In this document: piece after piece, positions 22,892-31,466 of the stretch | How positions within the stretch are numbered: the stretch's first letter is position 1 | How the letters are laid out: each line of letters starts with the position of its first letter | Source: CAXMST01 sp038206985 | GTDB taxonomy: Bacteria > Actinomycetota > Thermoleophilia > Solirubrobacterales > 70-9 | DNA length: 64,000 nucleotides | Reading direction: 5' to 3' | NCBI GenBank assembly: GCA_038206985.1 | Contig: JBBRAH010000001.1 | Location: forward strand, 124,001 to 188,000 | Translations under genes and position numbers: made by a program | The notes under the pieces: generated by a model | Seen by the model: the letters and a program-made list of their open reading frames with translations, nothing else | What the model was told of the DNA's origin: nothing | Databases searched by the model: none

Positions 22892-23527
22892 TCAGGGAAC
22901 GAAGAGCGCTGTTCCGAGCCGGATGATCGTCGCGCCCTCCTCGACGGCAACCTGCCAATCCTGGCTGGTGCCCATCGACAGACGGCTCAGATCGTGCGCC
23001 GCGGCGAGCTCGGCGAGCGCCGCGAAATGCGGACGTGAGGCCTCTGCCTCCTCGCTGAACGGCGGCATGGTGGCAAGTCCCGCGACTTGTACCGGGCAGC
23101 GCTCGATGAACTCACCGAGCTCCGCCGGATCGATCCCGCCCTTGCCCGACTCGGCGGCGACGTTGACCTGCACGAGGATCTCGGTCTCCGGGTCCCCCTC
23201 ACGGCCCAGGCGCTCAAGGACACTGTCGGTACTGACCGAGTGGATCAGGCGGACGATCGGGAGCAGGCGCTTGACCTTGCGGCTCTGCAGGTTGCCGATG
23301 AAATCCCACTCGAAAGCGTCGCCCCAGCGCTCGTGCTTGGCCTCGAGGTCCTGCTGGCGGTTCTCGCCAACCAGGTGCACGCCCGCCTCGGCCAGCGTTC
23401 CCATCTCCTCGAGCGGCACGTACTTGGAGGCGAGCAGGATCTCGACCCCCTCCCCCGCCTTTTCGCGCGCGCGCTCGAGGTTGGCCCGCACGGTCTCGAC
23501 CTCGATGCCATGGATCAGCCCTGCCAC
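22892..23527 (-). CDS. YggS family PLP homeostasis protein
   Basis: 211 aa, shorter than usual (about 230). It is a one-domain PLP-binding TIM barrel that keeps pyridoxal phosphate balanced. The PLP lysine is in LLASKYVPLEEM (about residue 34), followed by GENRQQDLEAKHERW, WDFIGNLQSRKVKRLLP, VQVNVAAESGKGGIDP, and LSMGTSQDWQVAVEEGATIIRLGTALFG-like end (LFVP). It ends 86 bp before sepF and begins next to pgeF. Confidence 0.92.
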   Translation of the reverse strand: MAGLIHGIEVETVRANLERAREKAGEGVEILLASKYVPLEEMGTLAEAGVHLVGENRQQDLEAKHERWGDAFEWDFIGNLQSRKVKRLLPIVRLIHSVSTDSVLERLGREGDPETEILVQVNVAAESGKGGIDPAELGEFIERCPVQVAGLATMPPFSEEAEASRPHFAALAELAAAHDLSRLSMGTSQDWQVAVEEGATIIRLGTALFVP

Positions 23528-23530
23528 CCC

Positions 23531-24322
23531 TCAGCCCTCCGTCCGCCAGATCAGCCCGCCCTGGCGACCCGTGCCGGGGCCCAGGCCCCGGTGCGAGAAG
23601 TAGAGGTCGGGATTGCAGCGCGTGCACTCGCGCGCGATCTCCACTTCCACTACGCCGGCGCGCTCCAGCAGCCGCCGGGCAACCTCGGGCAGATCGAGCA
23701 TGCGGCCATCTGCGATATCCGGCCCGAGCGGCTCGAACGCGTCCAGCACCTCGGGCCCCACCTCGAAACAGCAAGGACCGATACCGGGCCCGATCGCGGC
23801 GCCGAGCGAGGCCGGATCGGTCCCCGGCGACGGGCCCTCGGCGCCGACGAGGCCCGCGACACCCCGCTCGACTATCCCGCCGGCCAGGGGGCGCCAGCCG
23901 CCGTGCAGCATCGCGATCCCGCCCGGACCCGCCAGCGCGATCGGCAGGCAGTCCGCGACGAAGACGAGCAGCGCCAGGTCCTCGGCACCGGTGAGGTGGC
24001 CATCGACCTCGGGCGGATCGACGCTGCCGGGCGCCGCGTACGGCGAGGGGTTCTGCGGGCCGGCATGGATCGCCAGCTCCGCGCCGTGTACCTGGCGCCC
24101 GATCACGACCCGGGAGGGGTCGAGATCCAGCGCCCCTGCCAGGCGCTCCCTGTTCGTTGCGACCGATGCCGGCTCGTCACCGGTCAGATAGCCGAGGTTG
24201 GCCTCGTCGTAGGGCACCGCGCTGACACCCCCGATCCGGGTCGTGAACGCGGAGCGCGCTCCCGGAAGGGACGCCTCCAGGCGGCGAACTCCGTCCGTTT
24301 GCTTCCACTCCATCACGGTCAC
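23531..24322 (-). CDS. pgeF: YfiH/PgeF-family peptidoglycan editing or purine nucleoside phosphorylase enzyme
   Basis: 263 aa of the DUF152/LACC1 family. Zinc-site motifs are present: RQVHGAELAIH (His), FVADCLPIALAGPGGIAMLHGGWRPLAGGI (Cys and His), and GPCCFEVGPEV. Family members act on purine nucleosides or correct mis-incorporated muropeptides; which applies here is unknown. The usual neighbour is ftsZ-sepF-yggS, consistent with this place. GTG 24322 or the ATG three codons later (24313) may be the start. Confidence 0.9.
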   Translation of the reverse strand: MTVMEWKQTDGVRRLEASLPGARSAFTTRIGGVSAVPYDEANLGYLTGDEPASVATNRERLAGALDLDPSRVVIGRQVHGAELAIHAGPQNPSPYAAPGSVDPPEVDGHLTGAEDLALLVFVADCLPIALAGPGGIAMLHGGWRPLAGGIVERGVAGLVGAEGPSPGTDPASLGAAIGPGIGPCCFEVGPEVLDAFEPLGPDIADGRMLDLPEVARRLLERAGVVEVEIARECTRCNPDLYFSHRGLGPGTGRQGGLIWRTEG

Positions 24323-24329
24323 GATCTAA

Positions 24330-25475
24330 TCAGGCGGGCCCCGGCGCCCCGGGCGGGTCGGGCTGCGCGGCGATCTCGAGAGCTACCTCGAGCTGCTCTG
24401 CCGGGTCGTCGCCAAGCTCCCCGTCGAGCACTCGGGCCAGGGTTCCCTGCAGCGCCCGTCCCATCGCCGGCCCGGCCAGCACGCCACGCTCGATCAGCTC
24501 GCTGCCCGTGATCGAGAGCCTCACACGACTCCACTCCGAGAGCCAGCGATCGAGCCACTCGGCACCAGCCGCCCGGGCGATGAGCAGCACCACCGGCCGC
24601 CGCTCCCAGCGGGACGCGAACTCAACGCCCTCGGACGGGGACGCCGGCTCGAAGCCGGTGAGCTCGTCGAGCTCGGCCTGCAGGCCGGCGGCCCCAAGGG
24701 ACTCGATCAGCGCCTCCGTGCGCAGCGCGAGCTGATCCCAAGGTGAGCCCGAGGCAACCTCGTCGACGCGTGCGGCGAGCGACAGGGCCTCGGCATCGAA
24801 CTCGGCCAGACGCCATTCGGCGAGGCGGCCGAAGGCTTCGACCGCGCTCGGTTCAGCCGCGATCCGGCGCCACTCGGCCGCGATGCGATCGATCGAGACC
24901 GTGCCGAGGTCGGCGGCGCGCAGCGCCTCCTCGGTGCCGGCCTCCAGCGCCAGGTCGAGGCGGGCGGCGTAGCGCGCGGCCCGCAGTGCCCGCGTGGGAT
25001 CGTCGGCAAAGGAAGCGTCGTGGAGAACCCGCAACAGGCCCCGCTCCAGGTCCACGGCGCCGTCGTAGGGATCGAGCAACTCGAGCTCGCCGGCCAACGG
25101 CACGGCCATCGCGTTGATCGTGAAGTCGCGCCGAGCGAGATCGGCGCGTATGGCCGCCGGCTCGACGACCGGCAGGGCGCCGGGCTCGGGATAGCTCTCG
25201 CGGCGGCTGCGAGCGAGATCCACCCGCCGGCCCTCTACCTCCAAAGACGCCGTACCGAAGCGCGGATGGGAGATCGCGGAAGCCCCGAGCATCTCGATCG
25301 TTGCCGCGACATCGCCCTCGATGCAGACGTCGAGATCACCTACCGGCAACCCGAGCAGGGCGTCGCGGACCGCCCCCCCGACCAGGTATGCCGAAAGCCC
25401 GGCGGAGCCCGCCGCAGCGCCGATCCGCTGCAGCGCCGGCGCGGATCGCGCTTGGTCGAGTGCTTCTTCGTTCAT
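24330..25475 (-). CDS. CCA tRNA nucleotidyltransferase/poly(A)-polymerase family protein
   Basis: 381 aa. Head domain: AYLVGGAVRDALLGLPVGDLDVCIEGD, with the GGxVRD motif and the two metal Asps, then HPRFGTASLEVEGRRVDLARSRRESY, RRDFTINAMAVPL and the RxxRxxxR-type FADDPTRALRAARYAARL. The part after residue 180 is helical and diverged, without an HD domain. It adds CCA to tRNA or acts as a related nucleotidyltransferase. ATG 25475 is preferred over ATG 25502 because the latter leaves 14 bp to the divergent gene; neither has an SD. Confidence 0.88.
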   Translation of the reverse strand: MNEEALDQARSAPALQRIGAAAGSAGLSAYLVGGAVRDALLGLPVGDLDVCIEGDVAATIEMLGASAISHPRFGTASLEVEGRRVDLARSRRESYPEPGALPVVEPAAIRADLARRDFTINAMAVPLAGELELLDPYDGAVDLERGLLRVLHDASFADDPTRALRAARYAARLDLALEAGTEEALRAADLGTVSIDRIAAEWRRIAAEPSAVEAFGRLAEWRLAEFDAEALSLAARVDEVASGSPWDQLALRTEALIESLGAAGLQAELDELTGFEPASPSEGVEFASRWERRPVVLLIARAAGAEWLDRWLSEWSRVRLSITGSELIERGVLAGPAMGRALQGTLARVLDGELGDDPAEQLEVALEIAAQPDPPGAPGPA

Positions 25476-25516
25476 AGGTCGGTTCGGAATGGTCCGTAGC
25501 ATGAGGCCTCGATCAG

Positions 25517-27070
25517 ATGAAGCGCTTGCGGGGCATATGGGCTTCCCTCACGGGGGGCGAGCGGGTGGTGCTGGTGGCCGTGTTCGCGGCGCTCTCGATC
25601 ACCTGCGTGTTTGGGGCCCTGGCCCTGGTGAAGCGACCGGAGGACGTCTCCAACCCCGAGGCGAAGTTCAAGGCGGGTGAAAACAAGCAGGCGATCTCCT
25701 CGACCAACAAGCCCAAGGACCGCCGCGTGGACTGGCCCCGCTACGGCTACGACACCGAACGGACCAAGTTCCTCAACGCCCAGAAGATCAAGCCCCCGTT
25801 TCGCAAGGTCTGGAAGTACGACCAGCAGGAGCTGATCGAGTTCGCCCCGATCGTCAACGGCAACCGGCTGTACTTCATCGACAACGACGGGGTCTTCGTC
25901 TGCCTCAACGCCGACACCGGCAAGGTGGTCTGGAAGAAGCAATACGGCAGCCTCAACGCCTCCTCACCCGCGTTCGCCGATGGCGCGCTCTATGCGGTCA
26001 CCCTGTCGCCCGGCCAGGCGCTCTCGATCCGTGCCAGCGACGGCAAGCTGATCTGGAGGAAGGACCTGCCCTCGCGAGCGGAGTCCTCGCCGATAGTGGT
26101 CCGTGACCGGGTCTACCTCGGCTCCGAGTCCGGCGACTTCTTCGCCCTCAACCGCAACAACGGCAAGACGATCTGGCAGCAGAAGCTCGCGGGCTCGGTC
26201 AAGGCGGCGCCCGCGTTCAACAGCGGCACCCTCTACGTCGGCGACTACGCAGGTCACTTCTACGCGATCAAGGCCCGCGACGGCAAGATCCGCTGGGACA
26301 CGACGGACCTCGGCACCGGCTTCGGCGGCTCGGGACGCTTCTACAGCACTCCGGCGGTGGCGTTCGGCCGCGTCTACGCAGGCAACGTGGACGGTCGCCT
26401 GTACAGCTTCGAGAAGGGCAGCGGCGAGATCGCCTGGACCTTCTCCGCGGGCGATTTCATCTACTCGGGCGTAGCCGCAGCGCAGACCAAGGGCACCAAG
26501 CCGGCCGTCTACTTCGGCTCCCACGACCGCAACGTCTACGCGCTCGACGCACAGTCGGGCGGCCTGATTTGGAAGGCGCAGCCCGGCGGTCAGGTCAGCG
26601 GGCCGGCCACGGTGGTCGGCAGCGTGGTCTACGTCTCCACCTTCAGCGGTAACCACACCATCGGCTTCGACCTGCGCTCGGGCCGGCGCGTGTTCAAGTT
26701 CGACGACGGCGAGTACGGGCCGGTGGTCTCCGACGGTGAGCGCCTCTACCTCACCGGCGGCTCCAGCGTGGTCGCCTTCAAGCCGGTCAAGGTCAATGGC
26801 AAGTACAAGGCCAACAAGGGCTTCAAGGGAGTGATCCCACCGGCCGAGCTGCGCAGGCTGCGCCGCAAGGAGGGCAAGATCGGCGGCGGCCAGGCCGGGA
26901 ACGGCCCCGAGGCCGGCGCCAGTGGCGGCAGCGCCGGCGCCGCTGAGCAAGGCAGCAATACCGGCGGCCAGGGCACAAAGAGCTCCGCGAAGAAGAAGAG
27001 CAAGGGCGGCAAGCAGAAGGCCGGTCCGAAGAAGAACCAGAAGAAGAAGGGGAAGCCGAAGAAGGGCTAG
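25517..27070 (+). CDS. Membrane-anchored PQQ-like beta-propeller protein
   Basis: 517 aa. One N-terminal helix (about residues 17-38, VVLVAVFAALSITCVFGALALV) anchors an extracytoplasmic eight-bladed propeller of PQQ-repeat type. Typical blade ends are recognisable: LNADTGKVVWKKQYG, IRASDGKLIWRKDL, LNRNNGKTIWQQKLAG, IKARDGKIRWDTTD, LDAQSGGLIWKAQPGG. No PQQ-dehydrogenase catalytic residues were seen, so a BamB-like scaffold or binding role is more likely. After about residue 440 the tail is Gly/Ala-rich and then very Lys-rich, perhaps contacting the wall polymer. It is divergent from the nucleotidyltransferase. Confidence 0.85.
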   Translation: MKRLRGIWASLTGGERVVLVAVFAALSITCVFGALALVKRPEDVSNPEAKFKAGENKQAISSTNKPKDRRVDWPRYGYDTERTKFLNAQKIKPPFRKVWKYDQQELIEFAPIVNGNRLYFIDNDGVFVCLNADTGKVVWKKQYGSLNASSPAFADGALYAVTLSPGQALSIRASDGKLIWRKDLPSRAESSPIVVRDRVYLGSESGDFFALNRNNGKTIWQQKLAGSVKAAPAFNSGTLYVGDYAGHFYAIKARDGKIRWDTTDLGTGFGGSGRFYSTPAVAFGRVYAGNVDGRLYSFEKGSGEIAWTFSAGDFIYSGVAAAQTKGTKPAVYFGSHDRNVYALDAQSGGLIWKAQPGGQVSGPATVVGSVVYVSTFSGNHTIGFDLRSGRRVFKFDDGEYGPVVSDGERLYLTGGSSVVAFKPVKVNGKYKANKGFKGVIPPAELRRLRRKEGKIGGGQAGNGPEAGASGGSAGAAEQGSNTGGQGTKSSAKKKSKGGKQKAGPKKNQKKKGKPKKG

Positions 27071-27891
27071 GACTCCTGGAGCCGCACCGGGATGCCGGCC
27101 GTGCGCATGGCCTCCTTGGCCTCAGCGATCGTGTGCTTTCCGTAGTGGAAGATCGAGGCGCAGAGGACGGCGTCGGCGCCGCCCTCGAGGATGCCCTCGC
27201 TGAGGTGGGCGAGCTCGCCGGCTCCCCCTGAGGCGATCACCGGGATCGGGATCGCGTCGGCGACGGCCCGTGTCAGCGCCAGGTCGTAGCCCTCGTTGGT
27301 CCCGTCGCGGTCCATGCTGGTCAGCATTATCTCCCCCGCTCCCCGCTCGGCCACCTCGCGAGCCCAGGCGACGGCCTCACGGCCCTCGACCAGCTTGCGG
27401 CCGCCGGCCACGTAGACATCCCAGGCTCCCTGCGCCGGCTCCTCTGCTTCGCGTCCGGGGCCGACTCCCTGCGCCGGCTCCTCTGCTTCGCGCGACTTCG
27501 CGTCGATCGCGACCACGACGCACTGAGAGCCGAAGACGTCCGCCAGCTCGCCGATCAGCTCCGGTCGCGCGAGCGCCGAGGAGTTGACGGCGATCTTGTC
27601 CGCGCCGGCGTCGAGCACCGCCTGGGCGTCCTCGACCGAGCCGATGCCGCCCCCGATCGTGAACGGGATGAAGACGTCGTTGGCAGTGCGGCGGGCCAGC
27701 TCGACGATCGTGTCCCGCTTCTCGTGGGTGGCGGTGATGTCGAGGAAGATCAGCTCGTCGGCGCCCCCGGCGTCGTAGTGTGCGGCCAGTTCGACCGGGT
27801 CGCCCGCGTCGCGGATATCGACGAAGTTGGTGCCCTTGACGACGCGTCCGGCATCGACGTCGAGGCAGGGAATCAGGCGCTTGAGGATCAC
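27067..27891 (-). CDS. hisF: Imidazole glycerol phosphate synthase, cyclase subunit, with loop insertion
   Basis: 274 aa, about 20 longer than usual. HisF closes the imidazole ring using ammonia from HisH. Motifs: LIPCLDVDAGRVVKGTNFVDIRDAGDPVELA, FIPFTIGGGIGSVEDA, GADKIAVNSSA, VVAIDAKS, GEIMLTSMDRDGTNEGYD, and PVIASGGAGELAHLSEG. Both catalytic Asps (CLDVD and SMDRDGT) are kept. Between AIDAK and WDVYVAGG there is an insert in which REAEEPAQG occurs twice, encoded by a 39-bp in-frame tandem duplication. The stop is 4 bp inside the end of the convergent propeller gene. Confidence 0.95.
   Translation of the reverse strand: MILKRLIPCLDVDAGRVVKGTNFVDIRDAGDPVELAAHYDAGGADELIFLDITATHEKRDTIVELARRTANDVFIPFTIGGGIGSVEDAQAVLDAGADKIAVNSSALARPELIGELADVFGSQCVVVAIDAKSREAEEPAQGVGPGREAEEPAQGAWDVYVAGGRKLVEGREAVAWAREVAERGAGEIMLTSMDRDGTNEGYDLALTRAVADAIPIPVIASGGAGELAHLSEGILEGGADAVLCASIFHYGKHTIAEAKEAMRTAGIPVRLQES
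27426..27492. repeat. 28-bp direct repeat inside hisF
   Basis: 27426-27453 and 27465-27492 are identical over 28 bp with a period of 39 bp (13 codons), so the duplication stays in frame. It falls in the surface loop after strand 5 of the barrel. Confidence 0.9.
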
Positions 27892-27906
27892 CGGGGCCGC
27901 CCCCGC

Positions 27907-28191
27907 TCAGCCCTTGCGGCGCCAGGGAGTCGCCGCGAACGCGGCCTCCTTGGCGAGATCAGTCGGCTCGAGCTTGCCGACGATCTCCGCGAGTCGCCGG
28001 CGCTCGCGCGCGGTCAGGTTCGACGGCCGGCCTTTCGACTTGCGAACCAGTCGTTGCAGCTCGGTGCGGTCCGCCGGCTCGAGCAGGTCGAAGTGGCGCT
28101 TCACGGCCAGCGCGACCTCCGCCAGGATCAGGACCCGGGCCCAGATCGTCCAGCGCAGGCCGGTCCGTGCGGCAAGTCCCAGAACGCTCAC
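27907..28191 (-). CDS. Small conserved-looking protein between hisA and hisF
   Basis: 94 aa from a GTG that overlaps the hisA stop (GTGA). The N-terminal half has one hydrophobic helix (about 12-30, LRWTIWARVLILAEVALAV); the rest is basic and helical (DRTELQRLVRKSKGRPSNLTARERRRLAEIVGKL). I do not recognise the family. The tight coupling to hisA and the 15-bp gap to hisF suggest a real gene. The basic half could bind RNA or an acidic partner. Confidence 0.7.
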   Translation of the reverse strand: MSVLGLAARTGLRWTIWARVLILAEVALAVKRHFDLLEPADRTELQRLVRKSKGRPSNLTARERRRLAEIVGKLEPTDLAKEAAFAATPWRRKG

Positions 28192-28964
28192 GAGTCCTTC
28201 CCCCCCAGTGCCTCGATCGCCTCGGCGACACCGAAGCGCTGCTCGTAGAGCGCCCGCCCGACGATCACCCCGCTGATCGAGGGAAGTCCCAGGGCCCGCA
28301 GGGAGCCCAGGTCGCCGAGGGAGCCGACGCCGCCGGAGTAGATCAGCTCGGCGCCGCCGCTCGCGCAGGCTTCCGCGACCTGCTCGAGGCCCTCGAGTCC
28401 CGGACCTCCCAGCGTGCCGTCGACCTCGACCGGCGTATAGACGAAGTAGCCGACGCCGACCCCGGCAAGGCGCCTGACAAGTTCGGGGACCGGTGTCTCG
28501 GTGGCCTCCTCCCAGCCCTCGATCGCGACCTTGCCGCCACGGCCGTCAACGGAGGCGACTATCCGTTCGCGGCCATGCCGTTCGACGAGCCTGCCGACGA
28601 AGTCCGGGTCCTGCTGAGCACGGGTGCCGAGCACGGCGCGCGCCGCTCCGGCATCGAGCACGGCCTCGACGGCGGCTTCGTCACGAAGCCCGCCGCCGAC
28701 CTGCACCGGGACCTCGGTCCCGTCCGCGATGCGGCTGACGTCCTCGAGGTTGCGCGGCGCCCCGGCGCGGGCGCCGTCGAGATCGACCACGTGCAGGATC
28801 TCCGCGCCACCTTCGGTCCAGCGCAGGGCGGCATCGAGCGGATCGGCATCGTAGGCCGTCTCGCGCGCGTAGTCGCCCTGCAGCAGGCGCACGGCGGTGC
28901 CGCCGCGAATGTCGATCGCGGGATACAGCCTGATCGCTGTCGCAGTTGAGATCGGCCCGCTCAC
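28188..28964 (-). CDS. hisA: Phosphoribosylformimino-AICAR-P isomerase
   Basis: 258 aa TIM-barrel isomerase of histidine synthesis. Motifs: LYPAIDIRGGTAVRLLQGDY (first Asp), HVVDLDGARAGAPRNL, PVQVGGGLRDEAAVE, ASVDGRGGKVAIEGW, YTPVEVDGTLGGPGL (second Asp in VEVDGT), YSGGVGSLGDL. It could also act in tryptophan synthesis (PriA type, as in other actinobacteria). GTG 28964 was chosen since it overlaps the hisH stop (GTGA); upstream frame is shadow. Some motifs resemble PriA, but I cannot decide bifunctionality. Confidence 0.94.
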   Translation of the reverse strand: MSGPISTATAIRLYPAIDIRGGTAVRLLQGDYARETAYDADPLDAALRWTEGGAEILHVVDLDGARAGAPRNLEDVSRIADGTEVPVQVGGGLRDEAAVEAVLDAGAARAVLGTRAQQDPDFVGRLVERHGRERIVASVDGRGGKVAIEGWEEATETPVPELVRRLAGVGVGYFVYTPVEVDGTLGGPGLEGLEQVAEACASGGAELIYSGGVGSLGDLGSLRALGLPSISGVIVGRALYEQRFGVAEAIEALGGKDS

Positions 28965-29611
28965 GCTCCCGCCGCCACCGGCGCGCAGATCCCGGCGAAG
29001 TTGGCGAGCATCCGCAGGCCCGCGGTGCTCGACTTCTCCGGGTGGAACTGGGCGCCGTAGGTCGGGTGGCGACCGACGAGCGCGGCAAACCGGGAGCCGT
29101 AGGCGGCGCTGCCGAGCAGGTCCGAAGGCGCCGGCTCCGGCGCGTAGGTGTGGACGAAGTAGAAGCTCTCGCAATCGGCGATGCCCTCGGTGATCGCCGA
29201 GCCCTGCTCGATGCGGACCGGCGCCCAACCGATGTGCGGGACTTTGAGCCCCGGCGCATCGAAGCGCCGCACGGCTCCGGGGAGCAACCCGAGTCCCTCG
29301 GCGTCCTCGTTCTCGACCGAGGATTCAAACAGCAACTGCATTCCGAGGCAGACCCCCAGCAAGGGCACGCCATGCCGGACGGCCTCGTGGATCGTCCGGT
29401 CGAGACCCAGCTCGCGGATCCTGCTCATCGCCTTTGGAAAGGCGCCCACTCCCGGCAGGATCAGCCCATCCGCGGCCAGCATGTCAGCCGGATCGGAGCT
29501 GACGAGCGGCTCCGCGCCGACCCGTTCGAGAGCCTTCTCGACGGAGCGTAGATTGCCCATCCCGTAGTTGACGATCGTGATCCGCGCCGGAGGCGCCTGA
29601 ACTGCACTCAT
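28961..29611 (-). CDS. hisH: Imidazole glycerol phosphate synthase, glutaminase subunit
   Basis: 216 aa class I glutamine amidotransferase. Features: ITIVNYGMGNLRSVEKAL, ILPGVGAFPKAM, the nucleophile elbow LLGVCLGMQLLFESS (Cys near residue 88), VPHIGWAPV, SFYFVHTYAP, and the catalytic His/Glu in GAQFHPEKSS. It supplies ammonia to HisF. TAATAT stands 7 nt before the ATG, so hisH-hisA-ORF-hisF probably have their own, leaderless promoter separate from hisZGDB. Confidence 0.96.
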   Translation of the reverse strand: MSAVQAPPARITIVNYGMGNLRSVEKALERVGAEPLVSSDPADMLAADGLILPGVGAFPKAMSRIRELGLDRTIHEAVRHGVPLLGVCLGMQLLFESSVENEDAEGLGLLPGAVRRFDAPGLKVPHIGWAPVRIEQGSAITEGIADCESFYFVHTYAPEPAPSDLLGSAAYGSRFAALVGRHPTYGAQFHPEKSSTAGLRMLANFAGICAPVAAGA

Positions 29612-29618
29612 CGGTCGG

Positions 29619-29624
29619 ATATTA
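29619..29624 (-). promoter_or_regulatory. -10 box before hisH
   Basis: TAATAT on the minus strand, 7 nt from the hisH ATG. It is the best -10 match on the minus strand of this region and implies a near-leaderless transcript. Confidence 0.5.
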
Positions 29625-29656
29625 GGCGCCGTGCGGCGGCACCAGTCCTGACGCCC

Positions 29657-30784
29657 TCACGTGTTCCTGTTGATCAGCTTGCGGTAGGCCCTGTAGGAGG
29701 GCTTCCTCCGGGAGTTCTCCTTGAGCAGGCCGGCCTTCGGGCACCACGGGCACGCGGTCGGCCGGCTGAAATCCCGCCACACGTACCACAGCGAGGCCTT
29801 GATGTGCCAGCGCTTGCGCTTCTTCAGCAGCAGTCGCGTCCCCTTCTTCAGAAGCTTGGCCTGGCTCCTGGGGCTCTTGACGAGGAAGTTCTTGTTCGGC
29901 CCGCCGGAGGCCCAGCCGATCTCGCCGATCCAGATTCCCGCCTTGCGATCGCCCGCCTTGTCGAGGATCCTGCGCGCCGCACCCACCTGCTTCTTGAGCC
30001 CGCCGATACCGCTCGCGTACGGGTGCAGCGAGATGCCGTCGAGAGTCTTCTTGACGCCTTTCTTCCGGTACAGGCGCTTGACGAACGTCGTCATCTTCAG
30101 CGACTTCTCGTGGTTCGGGTAGCCGTACATACCGCCGGCGACCAGCTTGATCTTGGGATCCACGGCCCCAACCGCCTTGTCGGTGATCCGCAGCAGCCGG
30201 GCGTATTCGCCCGGGTCCGCCGCGCCTCTCCAGAAGGAGCGCGAGTTCTGCTCGTTCCAGACCAGGATCTCGCCGGGGGCCAGCGATCCATCCAGGAGCG
30301 GGCGCTGCTGCCAGAACTTGCCCCCCGGGCCGTAGCGGTGCGCAAAGGCGCCGATGAAGCGTTGCCACTGCTTACGATCCCGCTTGCTGCGCACCGGCGG
30401 CTTGATCTTGGCCGGGTCCTTCTCGATGAACTCGGGCGTGCCGAAAACCAGGGGCAGCGGTCGCAGTCCCTCCTGGGCGGCGCCGAGGAAACGCGAGTCG
30501 GCGCTGTGCCAGTTGAAGCCGCCGCCGGACTCGGACTGGATCGCACGCCAGCTGATCTCGACCCTGGCCGTGCCGAGGCCGAGATTGCTCATTCCGGCCA
30601 TGTCAGCGGAAGTCGGTGCCACTGCGCTGACCCCGAAGAACGAACGCGGGGCCGCGGACGCGGAACCGGGTGCGAGGCAGGCCACCAAAGCGAGCAGCAG
30701 GCCGAGCCCGGCCGTTAGCCCGGCGGGGGCGGAAAATGCATGGGCGCGCGAGATCCGCGACGCCCTGACCTCTGAGCGGACCAT
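29657..30784 (-). CDS. Secreted glycoside hydrolase of clan A fold (GH39/GH5-like)
   Basis: 375 aa. The signal peptide ends near GSASAAPRS (about residue 45). The barrel has ISWRAIQSESGGGFNWHSADS, then the acid/base motif LVWNEQNSRSFW (Asn-Glu at the end of strand 4), HPYASGIGG, and the nucleophile IWIGEIGWASGG (Glu at strand 7), the two glutamates of clan GH-A. The C-terminus is very rich in Lys/Arg (LLLKKRKRWHIKAS, RRKPSYRAYRKL). The substrate is unknown. ATG 30784 lies 6 nt after TAGCGT, so it likely has its own leaderless promoter inside the histidine gene group. Confidence 0.8.
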   Translation of the reverse strand: MVRSEVRASRISRAHAFSAPAGLTAGLGLLLALVACLAPGSASAAPRSFFGVSAVAPTSADMAGMSNLGLGTARVEISWRAIQSESGGGFNWHSADSRFLGAAQEGLRPLPLVFGTPEFIEKDPAKIKPPVRSKRDRKQWQRFIGAFAHRYGPGGKFWQQRPLLDGSLAPGEILVWNEQNSRSFWRGAADPGEYARLLRITDKAVGAVDPKIKLVAGGMYGYPNHEKSLKMTTFVKRLYRKKGVKKTLDGISLHPYASGIGGLKKQVGAARRILDKAGDRKAGIWIGEIGWASGGPNKNFLVKSPRSQAKLLKKGTRLLLKKRKRWHIKASLWYVWRDFSRPTACPWCPKAGLLKENSRRKPSYRAYRKLINRNT

Positions 30785-30790
30785 CACTAC

Positions 30791-30796
30791 ACGCTA
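30791..30796 (-). promoter_or_regulatory. -10 box of the glycosidase gene
   Basis: TAGCGT on the minus strand, exactly 6 nt before the ATG at 30784. Confidence 0.45.
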
Positions 30797-30848
30797 ACCC
30801 GCCGGGGACCGCGGCGATGCGGTTCCGGCGGCAACGGAAGCGTGCGGA

Positions 30849-31439
30849 TCAGTCGGTGAGCGTGCCCTTCGTGGAGGGCACGCCGGTCTGCTCGGGATCG
30901 ATCGCCACCGCCGCGCGCAGGGCGCGGGCGAAGGCCTTGAAGCAGGCCTCGATCATGTGATGAGCGTTGGAGCCGTAGGGATTGCTCAGGTGCAGAGTCA
31001 GTTTGGCGTTGGTCGAGACCGCCCGGAAGAACTCCTCGCAGAGCTCGGTGTCGAAGCCCGCAATCGAGACCGGCGGCAGATCTGAGTGGAAGTGGCAGAA
31101 CGGCCGACCGGAGATGTCGAGCGTGCAGCGGGCCAGGGCCTCGTCCATCGGTACCTCGGTGTGGGCGTAGCGGTAGATCCCGGCGCGATCGCCAAGCGCC
31201 TTGTCGAGCGCCTGTCCGAACGCGATCCCTACATCCTCGACGGTGTGGTGTGCGCCCGTCTGCAGATCGCCCGTTGCTTCGACGCGCAGCCCGAGGTGGC
31301 CGTGGCGGCCGAGCAGGTCGAGCATGTGATCGAGGAACCCGACACCCGTCGAGGGCTGTACCTCTCCCCCGTCCAGATCGAGCTCGAGCTCGATCGCGGT
31401 TTCCTTGGTCTTGCGCTCGATCTGCGCTGTTCTTGCCAT
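30849..31439 (-). CDS. hisB: Imidazoleglycerol-phosphate dehydratase
   Basis: 196 aa, the monofunctional plant/actinobacterial form. It dehydrates IGP using a di-manganese site. The histidine motifs are all there: GFLDHMLDLLGRHGHLGL, AHHTVEDVGIAFGQAL, and NAHHMIEACFKAFARALR, plus the Glu in TKETAIELELDLDG. SD GAGGAGC precedes the ATG. It lies 27 bp after hisD and ends 53 bp before the glycosidase start. Confidence 0.96.
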   Translation of the reverse strand: MARTAQIERKTKETAIELELDLDGGEVQPSTGVGFLDHMLDLLGRHGHLGLRVEATGDLQTGAHHTVEDVGIAFGQALDKALGDRAGIYRYAHTEVPMDEALARCTLDISGRPFCHFHSDLPPVSIAGFDTELCEEFFRAVSTNAKLTLHLSNPYGSNAHHMIEACFKAFARALRAAVAIDPEQTGVPSTKGTLTD

Positions 31440-31466
31440 CTGCTCGAAGCTCCTCGGGTCTCAGTC

